A stretch of 64,000 nucleotides of DNA. It comes from Stenopsyche tienmushanensis (taxonomy: Eukaryota > Arthropoda > Insecta > Trichoptera > Stenopsychidae). The DNA is taken from NCBI GenBank assembly GCA_008973525.1, contig WACJ01000044.1, forward strand, positions 992,001 to 1,056,000, written 5' to 3'. The notes under the pieces are model-generated. The model did no database searches and was not told the DNA's origin. It saw only the letters and a program-made list of their open reading frames with translations. Shown piece by piece: positions 22,901 through 35,915 of the stretch. A program made the position numbers and the translations under genes. Every line of letters begins with the position of its first letter. The stretch's first letter is position 1.

Positions 22901-24159
22901 AGATATTTATGAGGACTGATATTCATAAGTCGTGTTTCCGTGGGAATAGCTGGATCAATTCAAATATTGTATATAATTGCAGTATCAACCCCCAAATTGG
23001 CGTGTTTGTCGGCCATTTTGATCAGTTACAGTAAATTCTTCCGATGGAAAGATCATCGTGCGCTCCTGTCATCTCCGTTCCTTGTGAGTGTTTGAGGCAT
23101 CAGTGATTTTTTAATGAAGTTGTTCAAAAAATTGAAGAACAAATGCGAAATGACCACTGTGTGATGCTTGACTTGAAAAATAGTTTAATATATTTGTGAA
23201 GTATCCACTGAATTTCAATTGAACACAAGTATTTTTAGATCTTACATAAGGGTTGTAACCTTATTTTATGGATGAACCTCGTGTGCTTTAAAATCTGTCC
23301 ACTAATTATATTTCTTGTAAATTTAAATAAAAAAGGATCGAGTTACGATATCTTAAATGGCAGGACTGTTATTAGTGTATGCCACATGAAGATTCGGAAT
23401 TTCAGTTTGTCAAAGATCGACCGTTTACCTTTTCCCTTTGAGCTTAAATTTGGGACAAAACTTAGCGAAAATAGATAGAACTGTCAATATACTTTGGAAG
23501 AAATTTGTGAGAGGACAACGGTTTTTATGGAGTATGAATTGTTGGTGAATTCTTCGTTGATGATTCGTAATGCTTAAGTCTCATTTTTGTCCTAACTTGC
23601 GACAAAAAATGAATTCTATGTTACAATAGAAAAATATCGTAATAATGCTCATCTATAAATACCGAACGCTCATGTGATATATCCTAATAATGGGTGAATT
23701 TTGAGTTTGAAAAAGTATTAATATCCTTTGATGAATTTGAATAATTTAAGATAATTCAATATATAAATAATATAACAAATCTATAGAATCGTGTAAAGCT
23801 TGGAAGTTTATTTGGGTAGCATCAATTTTCGATGCAGCATGTCACTAGATGATTGCTTCAGCCGCACGTGAGGCTTACGTGCTTTATTATGTGACAAAAT
23901 GAATTGGTATATAATTTATTATAAGCACCAATATAAGGCTACTGAAAAACGATACGCTCAAATCTCTTTTTGTGCGATTTCGAAGTTATGCGGTTTTATT
24001 TTAAGGAGTTTTTTATTTATTTTTATTTCATAGAGAGTACGTATCGAAATATTTAGCTATTTACCAATTACATATCGAGCTAACCGAAATTTGGAAAAAA
24101 AAATTGGGACTGTGTAAAAATCATATTGCATTAGATTTTTTTTAAAAAATGATTTCTTT
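19991..24159. other. unassigned AT-rich DNA
   Basis: Open frames here are all under 75 codons and none is recognisable. 21440-23060 is slightly richer in GC and unique within the window. 24000-24060 carries the 'gttatgcggtttta' motif also seen near 34.4 and 35.0 kb. Confidence 0.35.
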
Positions 24160-24430
24160 TTTTTGCATTTTTCTTATGTTTCGACTCTTAGAAATACATT
24201 CTTCAAAGAAATTTCCAAAATTTGAACTCCTTACAGAGTTATAGCTATTTTAGTGATGCGGAAACTTGGCCGGTCCTACCATAATGAAATCTTTGAACGT
24301 GTTTTCCTTGAAACTACTTTTTTCGAAACTGGGTACGAATCTTTTATATATAACTCTCTATTATCCCTACCAGTTTCCAGTTTTTTTCTTAACTTTTTTT
24401 ATGCGATTTTGGATATATTTTATATAGCTG
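24160..24430 (+). repeat. unclassified dispersed repeat 'tagctattt', copy 2
   Basis: It shares 'cagagttatagctatttta', 'gtgatgcggaaacttggccg' and 'gtcctacc' with copies at 13070-13330 and, reversed, 62270-62625. Confidence 0.5.
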
Positions 24431-24789
24431 CTTCAGAGTTATGCGGTTTTTAAAATCCATGGAACGCATCTTATTTTTTTTCTTTGTAAGTCATAGCTTT
24501 TTTGTGCGATTTTCCGCGGAACGCATCCATCGCACAAAAAAAGGTTTGAGAGTATTCGATTTTAGTAAATCAATGTTCAATCGATGTTGTGACATTATTA
24601 GATTGACCTGTAGGTAATTTTTAAATCTGTAAATAAATATGGCTGGTGACCATATTTTTAAAACATATATTCGCCATGAAAAACCATATCAAAATATACT
24701 GTCAGGAATGACATTCAATTGTCAAGAATATACAAATGATGATTTTTTAATGGATAACCAGAATATAGTATTTTAGAATGGGCGAATTA

Positions 24790-25179
24790 TCATCCCCATG
24801 CAATAGCGCCGTTAATCTGTGAAAATTTAATTCGTTAGATTAACGGCGCCATCTTCTGTGATCGTTTCTTGTGCGTGCGCTGTTATCGGTTCGAGTCGTG
24901 AGGAGTCGTCGTATGGCCTTGACTGCGGGAGGACGTCCTTTTCGCAGCCAGACCTCTCTCTCTCTCGTATTTAATAAATGAGTTATCTAAGATGAAATAT
25001 TTTCTGCTCGACGCTCGTCTACCTCCATCTCATCCGCCCGGCTATATAGCAGCCCGAAAGCATACCAAATCCACGTGCGAGCGCAGCCATCTCGAAGAAC
25101 ACATAAAAGCAAAGCGCCGCTCGGGGATTCTGCCATGAGAGAGCTCCCGCTCCTACGCTTCACTGGTGTCAGAAGTGGG
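24790..25179 (+). mobile_element. LTR with primer binding site (gypsy-like)
   Basis: It has family LTR blocks ('ttcttgtgcgtgcgctgtta', 'ggccttgactgcggga', 'cgcagccaga') and ends near 25162. TGGTGTCAGAAGTGGGT follows at 25164, complementary to a tRNA 3' end of the type CACTTCTGACACCA (probably Leu). This is the best-preserved 5' LTR/primer-site junction in the window. No gag-pol follows in the next kilobases. Confidence 0.6.
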
Positions 25180-25180
25180 T

Positions 25181-28100
25181 ACAGTATATTATAAGAATTA
25201 AGATATACCGTTAGTCTCGTCATTTTATTGCCACGCTGTATTTGTTATTGTATTTATCAATATATCTAAATTATCAACATAATAAGTTGGATCACGGATC
25301 ACGTCGGGAGAGTTGGCAAATAAATACAACTCGATGCTTTGATAACAATTTTAAAACGGATATGAATTTTGCATTTGCATCCTGTTTGGGATTCCTAATG
25401 CGGTTCTTCGCATTGACTAGACGATGAATTTTATATTCTGTACACTGCATCATCCAAATGGAAAAGAGCTCAAACATATACGATATTAAATAAAACGTAC
25501 GGGGTTCGTTTCTTTTGGTAGAATGCAAAATATTTAACTTCATATACTGATGCAAACAAGGATGCGGTAGCACTCACTTGCTTGCATCACACAATGTTTA
25601 CTTGCATGAAATGCTTTTATAAAATCGGACATATTCGTTATGGTTTCATTCTGCGATATGGGGTGGCAATTTCTTCATCTTCGGCAATGTGAAAAGCCAT
25701 AAACGAATTTCGATATGAGTTTATTTTCCAGCAGCGGCCCGATGTGGGCAGCCAGGATGTGTCTTATAAAGAATTTATGTTATCTCGTTGGTTGTAGGTC
25801 TCTTGCATTTGGCGGTGCGAGAAATTTCCTCCCCAGAGAGGAGGAGGTAATATTCAATGAGACCACGAGGCTCTGCTCGAGGGCTCCCTCACATATTATT
25901 GAGTGCCTCTACTCTGCATGTCATAAAGAGAATTTACATTTCGCGCCGTTGTGAACTTCAACCAGAAATAGAATGTGGTAGGTCGTAGGCCTTAAAGGAT
26001 CACCTACCAGAACTTCCTCAATTAAACTGAATTCCGTTGAGACGCAAACGTCGAAGAGCGATAGGCGGCGAATAAATGGAGGAAAAATTACGAAATTCAA
26101 GACAAATTTTCTATTAAGTTGGCGTTTCTTAAATTATAATACGTGGATTAAGCCACGACAATATGGAAAATAATAAACATGATCAAAAGAATCACACTCA
26201 TCAAGATTTATGGAAGAATGTTGGTATTGGCACAACAATTTAATACATTGCTTCCGGGAAAAGTAAATCATCATACTCTGTGTCACTCACATATCACTGG
26301 AGGAAATATTAGGTATATCGATAAGTCGTTGCCAAATTTTGATTGTGATCCTATATTGTGGATTTAGACATCTATTGGAACGTTAAATGTTTAATTTTAT
26401 GAGTATTTATTATATTAATGTTTGGGTATTTTTTCGACTTGAGACTCAAACACACGTCTGATTGATATTTATCATATATTTTCAACTAAATTTTGATTCT
26501 TTGGAGCCATCCGATCTGTATTTGCATCGTTATTATTTCCTTATAATATATTGATTTCATAAAAGTTAAACTATGTTCATAAAAGTGCAAAAGAATCGTT
26601 AATCTTAAAAGCCCCATTGTATATTGAATTTATATATTTTTTATGGTAAAAAAGATTACGGTCCAGATTATGACCTGAGCGGCCTCTCGCCTTTTTGTAG
26701 CCACTCATTGCTTCAAATTATTCATGATTTTTTTCCTCAATCAAACGCAATTATTCTATATATATTAATATTTTCTTATTTCCAGAAAAATATTTTGATC
26801 AATGAGTCCTAAATGTACTTCTACAATAAGGCACAATTTTGAGCTCATTATAACTAAAATCCAATAAACTCCACAAATAATACATAAGCCTCTTTGCAAA
26901 ACATTATGTCAGGATATATTAAATCAATATCGTCGGAAAATTTCAACATAAGTGCCTCCGTGAAAACAGTGTCGCTTAAATTTTCCACATGGCGAGATTC
27001 CCAATAATTTAATTCGGTAAAGTTTCTCTGGAATCGAATGATATTTTCGTGTAACGTCAACCTGATCACTGTTTTCCATTTGAGCCGCTTGTTTTGGTGA
27101 TTATGTCTTTTGCGAAATAGACGAACTCAATCAATCATTACGACTAAGCTAAATAAACACGATTATCTAATAATCTATCTTACAATTTTTACACAATAAT
27201 TCTGGCAAAAGATTAAGACAATCTTCTGATATTTTTTTTTATTAATTTATATAAAAAAATAAAAATAACAAACATATTGATCCATTAAAATTGTGGAGGA
27301 TGCCTAATTCCACTGTTCTGCAAGTTAAATTCGTAATTTACACCGGGAAATATTTCATTTGGAAACAATTGGAAAATGCGGTGGTTTGTATGTCAGACTC
27401 CTACTCGTTGCAATTTTAACGTATAATATATGTGTTAATATTATACCAGGATGTTATTTCATAGTTTTTATTTCTATAAAAATATTTGGAAAGATATTAG
27501 CGTTTTTTTAAATGGTTTTTAAAGTAAAGCGTATTCGGGATAAGATTTAAGTATCTCTTGTGAAGAAGTTTTCAAATAGCGTTGTGGATACATCTCAGTA
27601 TTAGATGTATCGAAAAGTCTTTGCCGATTGTTTAACAATGAAATAATATATTACTACCTACTATTTCCCATAGGTTTTCACGATTTTCAATTTCTCTTTT
27701 GAAAAATTCTTCTGGTTTTGAGTCAAAATATGTCAGTTTTCAGTCATCTTCTTCGCCTTATGGGGTCGTGAATTTTTGTGTAGCAAAATCATTAAATTGT
27801 TCCTGATTAGTTCTCGAGGTTTAACTCCCAATTTAACAATACACATTTGTAGTTATTGTTTCGTCAGGTTTCATAAATTCATAATGAATAATTCCTTGAA
27901 TATCCCACCTAATGCACAAAAAATCATACGGGTCATAAATCCAGGCTACAGAGTCGGAAATGGTTTTTATTTCAGCGAAACCCATTGACGTTTACGATTT
28001 ATGTTATCTTAAACAATTCATTTTTAATCCCCAGACACAATTCGGAGCAAAAAGGAAGGAAATATTTGTCATGACAACAAAACTTTGCACGAGTTTCGTC

Positions 28101-28701
28101 GCTCTCCTTTGTTATCGTCGGACAGTTCGTGCGGCATCCAAACTTCTATTCGATTCTTCAAGATCAAGAATCTGTTTTCAAAATGGCTTTCAAATATGTT
28201 GTCATCCAGTTTTAGGGATATCTTTTAAACACCAGTTACCTGATTTAAATTTTGAAAACCAAAATCGAGGCACCGTAATGGTTACACTTCAACGTAAATT
28301 TAATTTATGGCTTTTGTGACCTTCGTGGTGTTTACCCCCTGGTCGAAAACAACAGAATATAATGCCGAATGTATGATTTTACCCTCAATTAAAATAACAT
28401 TTATTTTCTTTTCAATATTACTGAACAATGATTCTTAAAATATAAACTTACAGAGATTCTGTCTTTACCGTGTCTGGACATAATTTGAGCTCAAATAGAT
28501 GCTGTTTAGAAGCGACGAAGACTTATCGATACACCTAATATTTATATAAGAAATGCATAAAATAAGTAAGATTCTTTAAGAGAAATAAACATTTAGCAGA
28601 AATAATTAAGTTGAAATTATTGAAAATTATAGTTTTCAAAGGCATAGAAAATAGTTAATAAAATCGAATTTCTATAAATATTTGGAAGTTTGTCTTGAAT
28701 T
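25181..28701. other. unassigned DNA
   Basis: No gene is supported. Frames of 93 codons (25292-25573, minus), 79 codons (25715-25954, plus) and 119 codons (27960-28319, plus) show no recognisable domain or repeat partner. Confidence 0.35.
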
Positions 28702-29150
28702 TTAACCCTTTGAGTAGTGAGTTAATTTTAAATCATCATAAAATTAGATGCTCTATTATCATCTGTACAGATCCACTTATCTATAAGAACCGTCGCAGCG
28801 TGTATGAAGCTTGTATATAAATAAATAAACACTGTCGATAACAAACAATATTCAATAATTTCTTTGCGTAAACATAAACAATGCACTTGAAATCGATTCA
28901 TTATATCATTCACATATAATTATAATTCAATAAATTTGAGTTAATGATCTATACAATCGTATGATATACGCAACATACTCTCTCTGTCTTCGTCTCACAT
29001 TCACAATCTTTGATCTGCAAGATACTCTCTCCAGCTCTGTTTTTCTCTAAATTCAACGTGCAAGATCCGAGCTCAACTTGTAAGAATGCTCATTCTGAAT
29101 CACTGGAATTCGGAGACAACTCTGTGTCTTACCTCTTTAACGCATTCGCG
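28702..29150 (+). mobile_element. piggyBac-like MITE
   Basis: It starts TTAACCCTTTGAGTAGTGAG at 28702 and carries the family body ('cttatctataagaaccgtcg', 'cagcgtgtatgaagcttgta', 'tttctttgcgtaaacataaa'). The right boundary is unclear. It may end near the TTAACGC at about 29139, where another element with 'gcattcgcggacac' begins. Confidence 0.55.
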
Positions 29151-29215
29151 GACACAGATTAGCGACGCAATTCATGAACACAGAAATTGAGTTAAACCAT
29201 CAATAAACACACTAT
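29140..29215 (+). repeat. end of a second MITE family (TTAACGCATTCG)
   Basis: 'ttaacgcattcgcggacac', 'gattagcgacgcaattcatg' and 'acacagaaattgagttaaa' match 35835-35905 in reverse orientation. A related end occurs at 34290 and, reversed, at 30095-30161. It is probably another TTAA-type family. Confidence 0.45.
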
Positions 29216-29398
29216 TATTATCCCTTGTTTCGTGTCTTTTCTCACGCCTTAAAATTCGAAACAACGATGTTAATAATTGGACTTATTTTTGACATTCTGT
29301 CATTATTGTTTGTTGTACAATTTAAATATCTCAATATTTATTTGAATCTTACACCTGACCTGATGAGAAAATATTATATGATAATACAATCATTTTTC

Positions 29399-29692
29399 TT
29401 AGTTTGGAAAGTTTAACTGCCCACCGAGCAAACACAACCCAAAATATTTTTCCAATTCCATATAATGTATTTCTTTGAATTTGGTCAGCCTGCAGTATCT
29501 TATTTTTGGTAAATTGGTTTTCGTTAACTTTTTTCCATGAACATTTGTACATTCTATTAACATTTTTTTATGTTCCTCACGGGGCCCGGCCGTTTTGCGA
29601 CAAACCTGGCTCTCCTGTGCCGCGTCAGAGATCCTTTTTATGGACCTCTTGGCCACAGGGGCTTGGTGGCCACTCCCGGTGGCTTTTCGGCG
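29399..29692 (-). pseudogene. unidentified open frame crossing a GC-rich island
   Basis: On the minus strand a frame of about 97 codons runs through the GC-rich block 29577-29780 into AT-rich DNA. Its first ATG is at 29656. The first half is basic and hydrophilic (KATGSGHQAP, AKRSIKRISDAAQES) and looks like the low-complexity N-terminal part of a LINE ORF1 or gag. The second half looks like chance. No domain is recognised, and it is probably a transposon relic. Confidence 0.3.
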
Positions 29693-29737
29693 TTAAAGGC
29701 CTTCTGCCATAGTTTTGGAGCCAAATGCGCCCGCGTT

Positions 29738-29765
29738 GGACGGATACTATTTTTAGTATCCGTCC
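29738..29765. repeat. perfect 12-bp hairpin
   Basis: ggacggatacta and tagtatccgtcc flank a TTTT loop at the edge of the GC-rich island. Confidence 0.85.
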
Positions 29766-29769
29766 TTTA

Positions 29770-31375
29770 CCATAACATGCCACTACGGATTGACCATATA
29801 CTTGTATCAATCTAGGTGTGAATTAGATTAATTAAGGTTATGAAGCAAGATTATTTTGATTAGGAGGTATATTTTTAGCTTCAGAATCATTGACGTTGGT
29901 ATATTAGTAATTTTTATCGACATTAGACTCATTACCTGACGGATCCACGTTTGCTTGGTTAAATTAATTGAAATTAGCTTTAACCTCATTATTATCTATT
30001 TCTGTATGTTCACTAGAGTAATCATCGGAATTAACATCAGAATATGGAACATATTCATCAAACAAACGCGCGCCGATATTCGCAGACATATCCGGCGCAA
30101 TAAGCACTTATCACATCCGTCTGCAATTGCAGACGTGTCCACGAATGCGTTTAGGGGTTAATAGAGTTCTATGACTGACATGTTGACATTGATATTAAGA
30201 GAGTTTTTATATATTTTTTATAGTTTTTATAGTAAAAATCCGTCTATATTCAACGAGATTTATTAACCCTTTCAATACATGACGCAATAAAGGTTTGCTG
30301 TGATTTTTTTTATAAAATAAAATAATTTAAAAACCAAGTAGTTAACGTCAATGATTATTAAATAAACGTCGTCTTTTTTCGATACAAGGTGACTAAGGCT
30401 TCTGTAGACGTGGCTAAAGTTATAGCGCGGGAATTTGATTGAAGTAATTACAGATCTCAAAAATTGTTATACATGTCGGCAATAACATAATCGCAGTTTA
30501 GTTTATATACAGTATGAATAGTTACACAAAAATTATGTCGCTTCCTTTCGTATTAATAGGAGGAAATCGACATGACTGTCAGTAAACAATGAGTGCTGTT
30601 GGTGTGTTTGAAATCCATTCGCAGAAAATAATAAACTCCAAGTCTGGCGAAGAACGAAATATTTATTCAGGTGGAGCTGCGATGGACGGCCATATCCGTG
30701 TTTGATACTTAGCAAGATCGGAACTCACTTTCGCACTTTGGAGAATTAGTTCGAGTAAGCCGATTCGTAGTTAGTGCGGTCGAACAAAAAGTTTATTCAG
30801 CTGAATAAAGGCGAATAGTTGAATTTTTATCCGAGCTGCGTACCTGTTCCGGATGTTAAAAATAGTGGAGAGCACGCGAGAGTTTAGCACGTCATAACGA
30901 AAGCACAAAAGTTACAAAAACAACCGTCGCTCCGGAAGTTAATTAAAAAGCGGAGGTAAGTAAAGCCTTCCGGCGCAGATGTGACTCATATAAGCCACCC
31001 CACAATGACTTTTTGACAGATTTAACTGGTTCGGATTAACTCGCAAATTTTTCACGGGAACCGAATTTTCCTCCTCACGTACCATTAATTACATCCACAC
31101 CTTCAAATTTTTATCCCAGCTAACGGGATTAAATATGAGATTTTGCACTCTAACGAGATTATCACCGTGAAGCTAAATTCCATCATTTTTAAAGTCTAAG
31201 TCTGATCTTCTGATCTTTTTTCTATTTATGTCAGAGACGAAATATTTTAAATTCTGCTGGAAAATGTGAGACGATTTGTAAAAAAGTTTCATTTTATAGA
31301 TGGTACAACATATGTACCGAGAGCACTTTAACTACTTATTACTGATGATACTACATATGTGTCATGCTTCTCATA
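29770..31375. other. unassigned DNA
   Basis: It contains the TTAACGC-type MITE end near 30095-30161 ('gcagacgtgtccacgaatgc', GGGGTTAA) and a TTAACCCTTTCAATACATGA end at 30266. 30520-31200 is unique within the window. No gene is supported. Confidence 0.4.
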
Positions 31376-31744
31376 CAAGGTGTTTTACACATGGACCGAC
31401 TGAGTCTTTTGTAACGTTTCACAAATGGGTCTATTAACGAAATAATAATTAAAGGAATAAGCGCCCGTTTTACAAAAATAAAAGAGGAAATGCTAATTCA
31501 GACAACTACAAATTAAATAAGGAAAAGCTGTTGGTTGTGCATACAAAGTAGAGTTGGCCAATTTGAACAAATTTTGTAAATAAATTTAATAAAAATATCT
31601 TAAGCATAAAAAGTATTTTCTTAAACTTGATCTTGGCAAATTGGTACCTCTTCAAGTTTAACGATTATTGATAAATTTGTATGACTTGTATGCATATCGT
31701 TGGAAAGGGTATAAACTAAAAAAAAAATTAAAACTAAAATAAGG
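31376..31744 (+). mobile_element. mariner-related element (CAAGGTGTTTTACACATGG end), truncated
   Basis: TA at 31374-31375 is followed by CAAGGTGTTTTACACATGGA, the same terminus as at 48505 and in both ends of 53167-54552. Its interior near 31650-31720 ('cctcttcaagtttaacgatt', 'gtatgacttgtatgcatatc') is shared with 53510-53560 and 63945-64000. The element is cut by the LTR at 31745. Confidence 0.5.
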
Positions 31745-32061
31745 ACGTATGGATGGGAATAAATCGGCATTGAATAGAAATACTCTCTTCTCTAAATAAC
31801 TATTTATTCCACACGAAAGAGAGAGAGAGATCTGGCTGCAGGAAGGACGAATTCCCGCAGCCAAGGCTAACCAACAGCTCTCCCCGACTCTTGCGCATCA
31901 CTCGCCAGAAGAGATCGATCGGCATGCAGGTGCAATGTCTCCTTTGGGCCACAAGAGATGGCGCTGTTAAAATATCACATTGCCCCTGAAGAGAGACGGA
32001 AGATGTCGCTTTTAAGACCAACAGCGCCATTGCGTGGGGATATTCAATCGCACACGCTACA
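31745..32061 (-). mobile_element. LTR (gypsy-like family), reversed
   Basis: On the minus strand it begins TGTAGCGTGTGCGATTGA at 32061 and contains the family blocks 'gcgacatcttccgtctctct', 'gccatctcttgtggccc', 'agccttggctgcggg' and a (GA)n-adjacent 'ctgcagccaga'. The 3' part of the LTR is missing near 31745. This copy preserves the LTR start best. Confidence 0.65.
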
Positions 32062-32760
32062 ACGACTATAGATTCAAAATTTAACCCTGATTTATTTTTG
32101 TGTGTGTAACTATATTTGAAAAATAGCAAAAGATCTCCCTATTCCATAAGAACATTTTGTCGGTTTATATACCAAACAGCCATGTAACCATTTGAATTCA
32201 AAATGTTTGAGCTTGCGAGTTCAATCGTTAAATTATGTGACATATTACAAGTAAATTATTAATACAATAAGATGTTGGATGATTTTTGGTCTCTTATGAT
32301 TTTTTGTTGACTTTAAATTAAATTTGGGATCGAGGATTATCCTGAGACAATTTATATGAAAAGCAATAGGAAATCATCACATTAATATCTCTAGAAAATA
32401 TCTGAAGAACGTAGATTTGTACCAACGTGTATTTGCTCGCATATCTGATCGCATATATGCGCGATTACTAATCAACGGGTCAAGAAGAACAATACATATG
32501 TAAATGTTCATATATTTAAACACTCCATTTAAGCTCCATCAAAGTTGTTAATAGGGACATTCGGAGGTGGATTGTGTTAACTAAATTTTCCTCCGGATCC
32601 TATAGCTCAATGAGTAAATTTTAATTAATTATTTTTAATACAAAATTATAATTTGGGGTCGGTCATTTAAATTTAACTAAATGTATAAAAATAAATATTG
32701 TTGTAAGTTGACGAAATTCGCTTGATGTATAATTATATAAAGAACAGACAGACGGATATA
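32062..32760. other. unassigned DNA with a MITE right end
   Basis: At 32420-32492 'cgcatatatgcgcgattact' then 'aatcaacgggtcaa' is a decayed piggyBac-like MITE right end. Nothing else is recognised. Confidence 0.4.
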
Positions 32761-32960
32761 CAGGGTGCGGCAGGGAAACTTCCTTATTTGAAATGCGCGC
32801 CATAAAGCGATATTTATTCTAAAAAAGATGAAATGATTTTCATTTGAAAAAGCATGATCTAATGTTTTATGTTGCGTATTCTTAGTAACATCATGCAGTA
32901 GATGAAAGAAGAGCGAGCATTCGCTTTAAAGGTGTACTTTTCATGAACAAAATAATTAAA
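32761..32960. mobile_element. MITE with 'cagggtgcggcaggg' end
   Basis: 'cagggtgcggcagggaaact' then 'tccttatttgaaatgc' is the reverse of the ends at 13.8, 14.2, 18.1 and 48.9 kb. No coding capacity. Confidence 0.5.
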
Positions 32961-35102
32961 CTGATATCTCCTATGCCTATATAATATTTATTTGAAGCCT
33001 ATAATAGATATTTTCAATTTCATATTTGAACTTTGACTTTATTCACTATCGATATAAAATGTCTATTAAATCGGAATCGGAAAATATCTACTCTTAGATG
33101 TACTTAAGCTCTTAAAATATATCTTCGCTTTTTGTTCTAGCTTTCGAGTACATTAGAACTGTATAAAGTTTGTCATTACATGTGATCAAAATCGCTACAT
33201 GTCGTCGAAATTTCCTTATCGCAGGGTAAGTTTTGCATATAAGCCCTGTTATGTCTTGTAATTTTAAATTGAATTTGTCGCGATACCTTATGAAGTTTGC
33301 ATGCAACCTGAATTTCAGAAGACTTTCAGTATTTCATTATAATTATGATGCATTTGCCCAATTATGCTATTTTCTTACGAGCAATTTTCACCTTAATTAA
33401 TATAGATCAAAGTAAAATTCCCGGTTATTCTTTTGGATTTAAATTCTAACTGCAATGCACTAATGGCTAATAAAAGTCATTTTAAAATTGCAAATAATAT
33501 TTTATTCATATTTGTATAGTGTAATTGGCCCATGGGTTGTACTTTGTCGGACGTTAGAAGAAATTAGTCACAATTAGCCTCAAAGTAACGATGAAGGCTC
33601 TATTACACGTACATAGAGCTTAATATCTACCCTTTTATATATTTTCATCATTAAAGTTCAGTAGTTTTAAATTTGTAGAATCTTGAATGTATTAAAAAAA
33701 TGATTAGAATCTGAAAAAATGATATTATTAGAAAATTTGTTCAAATATTTGCTTTATAGGATCAATCCAAATTATAAATTAAAACAAGATGATCTTTTAT
33801 AAATATTAATAACTTCCATCTTCTAAATTTATCACCATATTTGAAGATTTGAATCTAAATTATAGTAAAGACGATCCAATTATATACAATGATGAATAAA
33901 TTTAAAAAAAAAAGTTTTTTTTATATCTCTTTTGAACGAAAATATGTGATTATTTATAATTCGATTCCGTTGAATCCAAATCTGAACGCAGAAAAGCTGT
34001 ATCATGTAACGTTTTCCCAGAATTTCCCAGAATTCTTCTTAATAAAAATTTGATTCCCTTTATACATCGCAATTCGACATTTATTTTTGTCTGTTTTCTC
34101 ATAAAACAAGCTTAAAACATTGAAGCGAATAACTATGAAATATTAAAAACATATATATGACAGATTTTGACTGTTTAATGCGAAAAACACATTTTTAGTC
34201 GCATTTTGGTTTTAGTGACGCTACATTTGTATTATTCAAAACAATGGAAAAATCTAAATTTCAAATATATCGATAAAGCATCGCATTTTAACGCATTCCC
34301 GGACACGTTTCCAATTGCAGACGGATGTGTTTATTATAGTGTAGGGGCGTCGCATGTAAAAAATATCGCATAAAAGAGACTTGAACTACATAGAAAACTG
34401 AGGGATAATTTCCATTATTTTTAAAAACCGCATAACTTCAAACAAATGCGATAGAATGTATTAAAAATCGCATAAAAATTGACTAGCTTCTTGTATAATT
34501 TTTACAGTAAAGGGAGACATGTTTTTTTCCCCACTTAAATATCGTCTTTTGTTTCTTAGCTGTCATATGACATCAAACCAATAATATCATCGTCGTTCAA
34601 GGTAGTATTCTCAATCAATTCATCGACATCATTTTGAGAAAATGAACATTTATAGTTGATTTTTCAAAGTAATGATTTCAACTGACAATGTTGAAGCTTT
34701 TATTATTTCGCCATCTGTAAAGAATGCGGGCTAAACTGCCTTCCAACAAGAATTTAAAGTATATGGAGTTATCCGTGGTATTAATTTGGATTGTATAAAT
34801 ATTATTTATATAGTCCAAAATAGAAAACTTTTTTCAAGCATTTTCTAGTTTATCTAATATATGTTGATAAGTGTTTTTAATATAACACTATTTTCACATT
34901 TGGATGTTCTGAGTATGAGTGACTTTAATGATTGTAATTTGCATTTGTGTTAATTTTGGATTTTTTTATGCGCATTCGCATAAAAAAAATTGCCCTCTAT
35001 GGAAAGATGAAGGATAGGTTTCATTATTTTTGAAAATAGCATAACTTCAAAATCGCATAAATAAGATCTGCCTAAAAACAGACCCAAGTGTATCTAGATA
35101 TA
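32961..35102. other. unassigned very AT-rich DNA
   Basis: No gene is supported. It contains a TTAACGCATTC-type MITE end near 34290 and repeats of 'gcataacttcaaa' near 34429 and 35038. Confidence 0.4.
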
Positions 35103-35770
35103 TTAGGTTGTCCCATAAGTTTTTTTCGCTAATAAACACAGATCTAATCATAGCCATGGTTGAAGAAAACCCGCGATGTACTGTTCGCAAAATAGCTAAC
35201 AAGTAAGAAATTCCACGAACATCCGTCCATAATCATCTGAAAAAATTGGGCTACATCAATCGTTCAGATGTGTGGCTTCCTCATGAACTGACTTACTCAA
35301 ATAAATTTCAGCGTGTTTCAACATGCGATCTTCTTCTCCAACGACATAATAGCCAACCTTTTTTGAAGAGACTTGTCACTGGAGATGAAAGTTGGATACT
35401 CTATGAGAATATCCAATGTAAACGGTCTTGGACCAAGGGTACAGAAGCTTTAACTGTAGCTAAATCTGGCCTACATCCAAAAAAAAGATTTGCTATGCAT
35501 TTGGTGAGATTGGAAGGGGTTCAATTCAACAAAATATTCTTTACGTGGTACAAATTTTAATTCAAAAAATGATATAAAAATGTACCTTGATCAATATTTT
35601 GCCAACAAACCTGGGAAATTTTGGCAAGAAAGCATTATGAGGTTTCCGGAGAAATGAAGAATGTTAATAGAACAGAATGGATCATATTATTCAATAAATT
35701 TTGATGTAATACAAATTATTGTTTTTCTTTTCTTAATATGAAAACGAAAGAAACTTATGGGACACCCTAA
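35103..35770 (+). mobile_element. mariner deletion derivative with intact TIRs and TA duplication
   Basis: The 5' end is TTAGGTTGTCCCATAAGTTT. The 3' end, reverse-complemented, is TTAGGGTGTCCCATAAGTTT. TA lies on both sides (35101-35102 and 35771-35772). These are the TIRs of cecropia/irritans-type mariners. At 668 bp against a usual 1.3 kb it has lost about half, apparently from the catalytic middle, while both ends of the transposase are kept. Confidence 0.85.
35155..35685 (+). pseudogene. mariner transposase, internally deleted
   Basis: The N-terminal part reads MVEENPRCTVRKIANK, a stop, then HLKKLGYINRSDVWLPHELT and FLKRLVTGDESWILYENI. The last contains the first catalytic aspartate (TGDExW). 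KRSWTKGTEAL then TVAKSGLHPKK follows, matching 'KRSWSKRGEAPQTVAKPGL'. The frame is open at 35246-35560. The second and third aspartate regions are absent. The C-terminal end survives in another frame as FPEK, stop, RMLIEQNGSYYSINF, matching the 'RWxxVIEQNGxY' terminus. The product would be inactive. Confidence 0.8.
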
Positions 35771-35915
35771 TATAAACCGAACGCAATATAATAAAAATAT
35801 TGCTTTCGATTTTTATTACTTTATTTATGCTTCAAATGCTTTAACTCAATTTCTATGTTTATGAATTTTGTTGCCAATCCGTGTCCGCTAATGCGTTAAT
35901 GCGAAAAAATACCGT

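Noticed and set aside
27960..28319. 119-codon plus-strand frame
   Set aside because: No domain, signal peptide or repeat partner; not enough to call a gene.
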